From assembly GCF_015207605.1 (NCBI RefSeq), contig NZ_JADEWO010000029.1, forward strand, positions 1-64,000: DNA of 64,000 bases. The letters are read 5' to 3'. The DNA comes from Oculatella sp. LEGE 06141 (GTDB lineage: Bacteria > Cyanobacteriota > Cyanobacteriia > Elainellales > Elainellaceae). Every line of letters begins with the position of its first letter. Position 1 is the first letter of the stretch. The notes beneath the pieces were generated by a model, which was not told where the DNA came from, ran no database searches, and saw only the letters and a list, made by a program, of their open reading frames with translations. Positions 58,235 through 64,000 of the stretch are shown here, piece by piece. Made by a program: the position numbers and the translations under genes.

Positions 58235-59686
58235 CTATAGTTCCAGTCCTCCCTTCTGGAGCTTTTTGAATGGGTCGAGAATAAAGTCGATGATACGACG
58301 CTGGCGAATGATGACTTCCGCTGTTGCCGTTTGGCCGGGGGATAGCATGACTCGTTTATTTTGAGTCTCGATGTAAGGCTGATCGAGAACAATTTCAAGT
58401 TCAAACGTCTGGATGATCCCCTGGGGGGTCTCTATACTTTTAGAGTCGGGCGAAATGTGTTGGAGGTTGCCAGAAACGATGCCATAGTCCTGGAAGGGGT
58501 AAGCGTCGAATTTGAGTTTAACGGGCAGTCCTGTTCGTAGAAAACCGCTTTCAGAACTGGGCATCTGTGCCCGAAAGATGAGGTTAGCTTCGGCGGGGGC
58601 AATTTGGGCGATCGCCTGTCCCGGTTGTAAAAAAGTCCCGGCACTATCCAGAGACAGACTAAAGATGGTGCCATCGCTGGGTGACTTGACTAGCCGTTGC
58701 TGCTGTTGAAACTGCAATGACTCAATCTGCTTACGTGTTTGGGCAATGTCTGCCTGGGTATCGAGGATTTGGGCTTGCAGTTCCTTAATCCGACGTTCAC
58801 TTTCCAGTACAGTCAATTCCCCAGTGCGAAAGACGTTCTCATAGTTGCTTTGCTGTTGTTTGATGCCAGATTCCGCCTGCTGAATTTCGGCCTGGGACTG
58901 GTTGACTGCATGTTGGCTTTCGTCCAATATGCGTTCGATCTCTGCTAGTTCGGCTGCCGGGACGACTCCCTCTGCCAATAACTTTTCATAGCGTTGGACT
59001 TCAGTGCGATCGCGATTCAGGCGATCGGTTGCCAGGCTGTAAGCTCTGCGAGCAGCCTGCAACCGTTGTTCTACCTGGTCGATCTGGGCAAGTTGGGCGG
59101 TTTGCTGTGCCTGACGCTGCAATCGTTGCGAGCGAATGGCAATTTCCTGTTCATTTTTCATTAGTTCCAACTGTGCCACCCGGTTCAACGCACCTTCCAG
59201 CTTTGCCTGTGCCTGCTGTAATTCTGCCTGAACCACCTCTGATTCCAGTTCCACTAATACCTGACCTGCTTTCACCGTCTGCCCCTCCCGCACTGGTAGG
59301 GCCGTTACGGTTCCTGTGACGGGGGCATCAACGCGAATGGTTTTACCTTGAGGTTCCAGCCTACCCTCCGCACTGCCCGTTTCGTCTACCTTTGCCAGAG
59401 AAGCCCAAGGCAGGGCGATGGCTGCAAACAGCACCAGAAAATAGAGCAATCCCCGTGTCCAGACCTGAGGCAGGGTATCAATCAGTTCCCTGGTCAGCGA
59501 AGTCCATTCATCGCGCACCGGTACAGGGCGGGTTGCCTCCGGCGATAAGGATGGAGAACTGAAATCTGCAACGGTAGCAGTACTTCTGGAAATCTCCTGG
59601 ATTCCCAGATGGCTCTTTGGAGAACTGTTTTCCAGATGATGACCATTTTGACTGAAGGCTTCAGATGCAGTAGGAAAGTTAGACAT
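58235..59686 (-). CDS. HlyD-family membrane fusion adaptor
   Basis: 483-aa periplasmic adaptor for a type I-like exporter. One N-terminal membrane helix (WTRGLLYFLVLFAAIALPWASL, about 83-104), a lipoyl-type beta domain (GRLEPQGKTIRVDAPVTGTVTALPVREGQTVKAGQVLVELE), a long coiled-coil hairpin at about 155-330 rich in Gln and Glu, then the second half of the barrel (LVKSPSDGTIFSLSLDSAGTFLQPGQAIAQIAPAEANLIF) and a C-terminal beta domain (MLSPGQTATAEVIIRQRRIIDFILDPFKK). The gene follows the exporter ATPase by 149 bp. Confidence 0.92.
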   Translation of the reverse strand: MSNFPTASEAFSQNGHHLENSSPKSHLGIQEISRSTATVADFSSPSLSPEATRPVPVRDEWTSLTRELIDTLPQVWTRGLLYFLVLFAAIALPWASLAKVDETGSAEGRLEPQGKTIRVDAPVTGTVTALPVREGQTVKAGQVLVELESEVVQAELQQAQAKLEGALNRVAQLELMKNEQEIAIRSQRLQRQAQQTAQLAQIDQVEQRLQAARRAYSLATDRLNRDRTEVQRYEKLLAEGVVPAAELAEIERILDESQHAVNQSQAEIQQAESGIKQQQSNYENVFRTGELTVLESERRIKELQAQILDTQADIAQTRKQIESLQFQQQQRLVKSPSDGTIFSLSLDSAGTFLQPGQAIAQIAPAEANLIFRAQMPSSESGFLRTGLPVKLKFDAYPFQDYGIVSGNLQHISPDSKSIETPQGIIQTFELEIVLDQPYIETQNKRVMLSPGQTATAEVIIRQRRIIDFILDPFKKLQKGGLEL

Positions 59687-59835
59687 AGCGACTGGGGTTT
59701 AGGGTTATAGGTGTTCGCCTTGACGTTTCCACTGGGTCGGGTTGTGGGTTGTTAGTGGCTGGTTATTGGTTGTTACTGGTTAGTAAGAGGTGGCTTTTAG
59801 GGTTCAGGTTAATTGCAACCACCTGACACCCGAAT

Positions 59836-62601
59836 CTACAAACTTGTCACCATCAACTGCTGCTGGTTTAGGTAGAAGTAGTGCCCCCGTTTTACCATAA
59901 GCTGCTCGTGGGTACCGCTTTCGACGAGGATGCCGTGATCGAGTACCAGGATCAGGTCGGCGTGGCGCACGGTGGAGAGGCGGTGGGCAATGATCAGGGT
60001 GGTGCGGTTTTGCAGAATTTTGTTCAGGTTTGTCTGGATGATGCGCTCGGACTCAGCATCCAGATGGCTGGTGGCTTCATCCAGGATCAGCAGACGAGGA
60101 TTGCCTAATAGAGCACGGGCGATCGCCAACCGTTGCCGCTGCCCACCGGATAACATGCCGCCGCCTTCGCCGATCTGGGTTTCATAAGCCATCGGCAGGT
60201 CTTTGATAAAGGTGTGTGCTCCCGCCAGTTGAGCCGCTTCAATCACCTCTTCCAGGCTGGCTTCTGGAAACCCAAGACTAATGTTCTCACGGATGGTGCC
60301 TCCGAACAGAAACGTGTCCTGGTCTACTACACCGATCTGCCGCCGTAGCGATCGCAGAGAGAGGGCAGTGACATCGTAGCCATCAATCAAAATTTTGCCT
60401 TCAGTGGGAGGATAGAGACCCAGTAACAGCTTGGAGATGGTGGTTTTACCGGAACCACTGCGCCCGACCAGGGCAACCATTTGTCCTGGCTCAACTTCAA
60501 AATTAACGGCTTCCAGCGTATTCTTATCGCTATTGGGATGGTAACGGAAGGTCACCTGATCAAATTGAATGTGTCCCTGAATTGGGGGTAATGACTGTCG
60601 TGCCTGTCGTTGCAGATCTTCTTCTGGTTCTGCATCAATCACGTCATTGATCCGTTCAATCGCAATAATCACTTCTTGTAATTGGTTCCACAACACTGTT
60701 AAGCGTTGAAATGGATTAATCACATTACCCATCAACATGTTGAAGGCAACCAGTTGACCAATGGTCAATTCATTTTGAATTACCAGCCACGCACCAAACC
60801 AGAGCAATGTTGTGGTGACAACCATTTCGATCGCTGCACTCCCAATTTGTAGAGAGTTGCCAATTACCTGGCCAGAAAATAGCTTTCGCACAGACTTACC
60901 AAACAAATCTTCCCAGTGCCAGCGGACAGTCTGTTCCACTGCCATTGATTTGACACTGCGAATACCTGTAAGAGACTGAATTAAATATCCGGTTTCTTCG
61001 TTGTAAGCATTGAAGATTTCTCGCGAAATGCGTTGAAGAAATGGAGTGGCAATTAGCGCCAGCAGGATGAAGGGGGGCACAATCACCAGCGTCAGCAGTG
61101 CCATCTTCCAGCTATACCAGAACATCAGTCCCAGGTAAACAAACACCGTCAGCAGATCTAGCAAAATTGAGAGTGCTTCTCCGGTGAGAAATCGCTGAAT
61201 TTTTTGGTTCTCCTGAATGCGGGAGATGATGTCGCCCACATAGCGAGATTCAAAAAACTGGAGGGGGAGGCGGAACGTGTGGCTGATGAAACCGACGACC
61301 AGTGCCAGATCAATTCGATTGGCAGTGTGATCCAGCAGGTATTGCCGCAGCCCCATCATGGCAACTCGAAATACACCAAATACCAGTAACCCCAAGCCAA
61401 CAGCGGTCAGGGTCAGGTTGCTGCGCTGCACCACCACCCGATCCAGTAGCAGTTGGGTCAGCAGGGGTGTTACCAACCCAAACACCTGAATCAACAGGGA
61501 AGTGATAAACACTTCAAATAAAACCAGACGGTGGGGTTTGATCAGTTCAAAGAACTGCCAGAAGGGTCGGCTGGCTTCTTCCGCCTGTTTCAACAGAGCC
61601 GTGGGTTGCAGCAACAGGGTGTAGCCATTCCAGCCCGCTTTGAAGTCCCGGTAGCTGAGCGATCGCTGCCCAATGGCTGGGTCGCCCACAATCACGCGAT
61701 CGTGGCTCACCTCAAACACCACAATGTAGTGTTTGCCTTCCCAATGAACAATGGCTGGGAGGGTTTGCTGTGCTAGCTTATCCAGACTGGCTTTTACTGG
61801 GCGGGTGCTGAAGCCAATACTTTCGGCGGCGACTGCCAACCCGCGCAGAGATGCGCCATTGCGATCTACGTTGGCAATATCCCTTAACCGATTGAGGTTA
61901 AACCGCTTGTCCCAGTAGCGCCCGACCATGACCAGACAGGCAGCTCCACAGTCGGAAGCACTCTGCTGTTCAAAAAAGGGATAGCGGCGGGTGACTCGTT
62001 GCCACAGATGCCCGACCTGTAAAGTGGGACTGGGGAAATAAGCTTTGCGGATGGGCTTGCGGCTGTGGGGATGGATTGCCATCGGTGCAAAATTGGAAGA
62101 CGACGATTGCTCAGGTGCTGCCACCTGCACTGCCACCGACTCCGGCAGAATTTCAGCCTTTTGCACCATCTGCTCCTGTTCCATTGCCCGCTGACGCAGG
62201 CGATCGCGAAGTTGGGGATGGTTCTTCATCAGCGATCGCACCAGGGTGTCTGGTACAAATCCCAACCGTGAATTGAGGGAAGCCCTTGCTGCACAGGGTT
62301 GCCCCGTAATATCCGAAAACAGCGTTATCTCCCCAAAGCTTTTGCCTGCCTCCAGGGTTTGGAGCAAATTGTTAGAATTATCAATCAATCGGACTTTACC
62401 TGCCAGCACCAGATAAAGACCAGGAGGGGTATCCACTGAATGCCAGAACACTTTTCCGGCAGAAGGTTGCAGAATTTTAACCTCTTTCCAAAAGCTGGTG
62501 AGGTTCAAACCTGACAATGGCTCCCCCAATAACTCTGTCAGGGCATTGACCAGCAAGGGATCTGGGAATTGCCCAGGCATAGAAGATGGGAATTGTGACA
62601 T
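59836..62601 (-). CDS. C39-peptidase ABC exporter with N-terminal cyclic-nucleotide-binding-like domain
   Basis: 921 aa from the ATG at 62601 (TTG at 62613 also open). N-terminal about 35-140 is a cNMP-binding fold (LQPSAGKVFWHSVDTPPGLYLVLAGKVRLIDNS, then SFGEITLFSDITGQPCAARAS). The C39 peptidase at about 205-335 has QQSASDCGAACLVM with catalytic Cys near 218, HYIVVFE near 290 and VGDPAIG near 306, so the triad is present. Membrane domain follows, then the ATPase with [32 protein letters not shown] and LLILDEATSHLD. C39 exporters cut leaders after a double glycine during export. No GG-leader peptide gene was found nearby. Confidence 0.93.
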   Translation of the reverse strand: MSQFPSSMPGQFPDPLLVNALTELLGEPLSGLNLTSFWKEVKILQPSAGKVFWHSVDTPPGLYLVLAGKVRLIDNSNNLLQTLEAGKSFGEITLFSDITGQPCAARASLNSRLGFVPDTLVRSLMKNHPQLRDRLRQRAMEQEQMVQKAEILPESVAVQVAAPEQSSSSNFAPMAIHPHSRKPIRKAYFPSPTLQVGHLWQRVTRRYPFFEQQSASDCGAACLVMVGRYWDKRFNLNRLRDIANVDRNGASLRGLAVAAESIGFSTRPVKASLDKLAQQTLPAIVHWEGKHYIVVFEVSHDRVIVGDPAIGQRSLSYRDFKAGWNGYTLLLQPTALLKQAEEASRPFWQFFELIKPHRLVLFEVFITSLLIQVFGLVTPLLTQLLLDRVVVQRSNLTLTAVGLGLLVFGVFRVAMMGLRQYLLDHTANRIDLALVVGFISHTFRLPLQFFESRYVGDIISRIQENQKIQRFLTGEALSILLDLLTVFVYLGLMFWYSWKMALLTLVIVPPFILLALIATPFLQRISREIFNAYNEETGYLIQSLTGIRSVKSMAVEQTVRWHWEDLFGKSVRKLFSGQVIGNSLQIGSAAIEMVVTTTLLWFGAWLVIQNELTIGQLVAFNMLMGNVINPFQRLTVLWNQLQEVIIAIERINDVIDAEPEEDLQRQARQSLPPIQGHIQFDQVTFRYHPNSDKNTLEAVNFEVEPGQMVALVGRSGSGKTTISKLLLGLYPPTEGKILIDGYDVTALSLRSLRRQIGVVDQDTFLFGGTIRENISLGFPEASLEEVIEAAQLAGAHTFIKDLPMAYETQIGEGGGMLSGGQRQRLAIARALLGNPRLLILDEATSHLDAESERIIQTNLNKILQNRTTLIIAHRLSTVRHADLILVLDHGILVESGTHEQLMVKRGHYFYLNQQQLMVTSL

Positions 62602-62622
62602 GGCTGCATCCAATAGAAGGGA

Positions 62623-63186
62623 CTAGCGTCTGCTTTGGATCAGATTCAGCGACCACAGAAAATTTGGGTTGGGCACCGCTTGCAAGTCGCGAATTGTAAT
62701 CGTAGAACCTGCTGCCGCAGTGTCTGAAGGTTGATTTGAGAGGTTACTGCTCCTGGGGTTGGAGAGCCCCATCTGTTTCAGCAACCGATGGATGTGGCGA
62801 TCGCTGACTTCAAGACCAAATTCCTTTGCCATGTGCTTACTCAACCACGGAGCCGTCCAGCGGCGAAAGGGATAGCCGTACTCTTTTGGATTGGATTGCA
62901 CCAGTTCAGCCAGACGATGCAGATACTCTGGGGTCACTTTCTTTGGGCGACCCATTGGACGGGAATCCCACAGATGAGCCTGTCCGCTCTGGGCAACATG
63001 GATCCAGTAGCGGGCTGTCTCCGCTGAACACTTCAATGACTCGCAGATTTCTGTCTGAGATTTCCCGGCGTCTGCCAGAAGCATAATCTCAATCCGACGG
63101 CGATACTCCAGGCGCAAATCTGATTGCAACCGTTTCAGCAGTAACTTACTTTGAAATTCCGTCAAGTATAGCCCCTGATTTTCCAC
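62623..63186 (-). CDS. HTH protein derived from an IS630-type transposase N-terminus
   Basis: 187 aa from a GTG at 63186 with GGAGGAG about nine bases upstream. N-terminal HTH (RRRIEIMLLADAGKSQTEICESLKCSAETARYWIHVAQSG), then WDSRPMGRPKKVTPEYLHRLAELVQSNPKEYGYPFRRWTAPWLSKHMAKEFGLEVSDRHIHRLLKQMGLS, the winged-helix pair of IS630/Tc1-type transposases. The DDE catalytic domain is absent and replaced by a Ser/Asn-rich 40-residue tail. It ends 21 bp before the ABC exporter start, so it is the first gene of that unit. It is likely a domesticated regulator of the exporter. Confidence 0.85.
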   Translation of the reverse strand: MENQGLYLTEFQSKLLLKRLQSDLRLEYRRRIEIMLLADAGKSQTEICESLKCSAETARYWIHVAQSGQAHLWDSRPMGRPKKVTPEYLHRLAELVQSNPKEYGYPFRRWTAPWLSKHMAKEFGLEVSDRHIHRLLKQMGLSNPRSSNLSNQPSDTAAAGSTITIRDLQAVPNPNFLWSLNLIQSRR

Positions 63187-63352
63187 GACAATCTACTCCT
63201 CCTGGTATCATGAGCTATGAAAAAAGTTGGGAACGCGCCTCCACTCGATTCGGGTAAGCCTGTCACTATCAGGCAAACAGAAGATTGCAGCCCATCAGTC
63301 TATAGACTTATAGGCAACTTCCTCGATTCGGCAGCGGGGGTTGAATTAGGAA

Positions 63353-63511
63353 TTGGCAGTAAACCAATGCGTTAAGCCAATTAATTTATTGGTTGAGTTT
63401 GATGGATTTACCTTCGTTGAATCTAATCATGGATTGAATGGGAATAGAGGTAAGAAATTTCCAATCTTCATTCCGAAAGTGTTAAATGTCCTTGAAGAGC
63501 AGAGTCAATAA
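63353..63511 (+). CDS. Short AT-rich open frame, possible gene remnant
   Basis: A 52-codon frame (TTG start) reading LAVNQCVKPINLLVEFDGFT and on to PKVLNVLEEQSQ, with protein-like composition (hydrophobic/charged alternation, LEEQ helical end). It has no ATG and a weak AGGA. It is not recognised and may be a remnant or coincidence. The rest of 63187-64000 is AT-rich with no supported gene; the longer frame at 63702-63923 lacks an SD and coding bias. Confidence 0.2.
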   Translation: MAVNQCVKPINLLVEFDGFTFVESNHGLNGNRGKKFPIFIPKVLNVLEEQSQ

Positions 63512-64000
63512 AAAGAGGTAAATTGTAGGGAACGCATTGATAGCGGCTGTCATAGTTTCTCCAGATAAACTTCGGGCTTTGAGTAAGCAAAGTTTAAGAA
63601 AATAAATTCGAAAGCCATGCCATGCGATCCAAATTCTTTAAACAATCTGAAATAAAAGTTACTAGAAACTTGATGATAATAAATTAATTCCCTCCTAAGA
63701 GTTGGTTAAATGCAAATTAAGTTTTAGAAATAGTGTTAACAAACAGGCTGAAACGTTGATTTTTCCAATTGTTTGGAATACAAAAAGAAACAGTGAAGCC
63801 AAATTGACATGCACTTATTTAGGAGCATTCTATAAATTTTTCATGAAGAATCAAAAGTTTAATCTGACCGAGCGCGTGTCATTTTCTACAGAGAAAAAGA
63901 AAATCTCTGATGCTCCATCATAGCCACAGGGCTTGACAAGTATGCATGATGCTTATAATCCAGAGGAAGTTGGTGATGTTCTGGACGTGGGGATAGCTTT

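Noticed and set aside
63702-63923. A 73-aa AT-rich plus-strand frame near the window end
   Set aside because: TTG start without SD and low-complexity Lys/Phe/Ser content.

Overview
The window looks like chromosome from a cyanobacterium, probably a filamentous one. The evidence is the very frequent GCGATCGC-type (HIP1) octamers, TonB-dependent receptors that carry an N-terminal AMIN domain, WD40/STAND giant proteins, and a C39-peptidase exporter cluster with a transposase-derived HTH protein. These are typical of cyanobacteria; the exact genus is not readable from the sequence. No tRNA, rRNA or CRISPR array was seen.

Layout. 1-9.0 kb: mixed chromosomal genes on the minus strand (GH24 lysozyme-like protein, MlaE-type lipid permease, a secreted protein, an MFS carrier), a plus-strand flavin disulfide oxidoreductase resembling MerA, and a Cache-HAMP histidine kinase. 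9.6-14.0 kb: ilvD of the long, enterobacterial-like type, then small hypothetical and membrane proteins and a DoxX protein. 14.2-39.4 kb: a 25-kb iron-siderophore traffic island, nearly all on the minus strand. It holds three parallel modules, each with an AraC/PchR-type regulator, an AMIN-TonB receptor and a FecB-like lipoprotein. Each module carries its own extras (MFS exporter; two ABC exporters; DUF1636 protein plus Uma2 protein). A single FecCD-FecCD-FecE import set probably serves all three. Fur-box-like elements lie upstream of most units. No siderophore biosynthesis gene is present.

39.5-46.1 kb: a DUF4242 protein overlapping the end of a 2117-residue regulator. That regulator has a BTAD (SARP) domain, an NB-ARC ATPase, 14 WD40 repeats, a second AAA-type ATPase and a TPR-like tail. 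It is divergent from a methyltransferase with an N-terminal winged helix. 46.4-52.1 kb: plus-strand genes, including two paralogous secreted RTX proteins with PPC-like N-termini. 52.3-54.1 kb: a membrane GGDEF-EAL protein with a degenerate GGDEF motif. 54.2-58.2 kb: a transposon graveyard (IS256, IS6 and IS5 remnants), a possible structured RNA region, and a parvulin-like protein cut off from its partners. 56.5-63.2 kb: a secretion unit of HTH protein, C39-peptidase ABC exporter with an N-terminal cyclic-nucleotide-binding-like domain, HlyD adaptor and the parvulin-like foldase. 63.2-64 kb is AT-rich and largely gene-free.

Working picture: the island imports ferri-siderophores through three receptors of different specificity into a shared inner-membrane permease, and exports ligands through MFS and ABC pumps, under iron control plus one ligand-responsive AraC regulator per receptor. 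The HlyD/ABC unit may export peptides or the RTX proteins; this link is inferred from proximity only.
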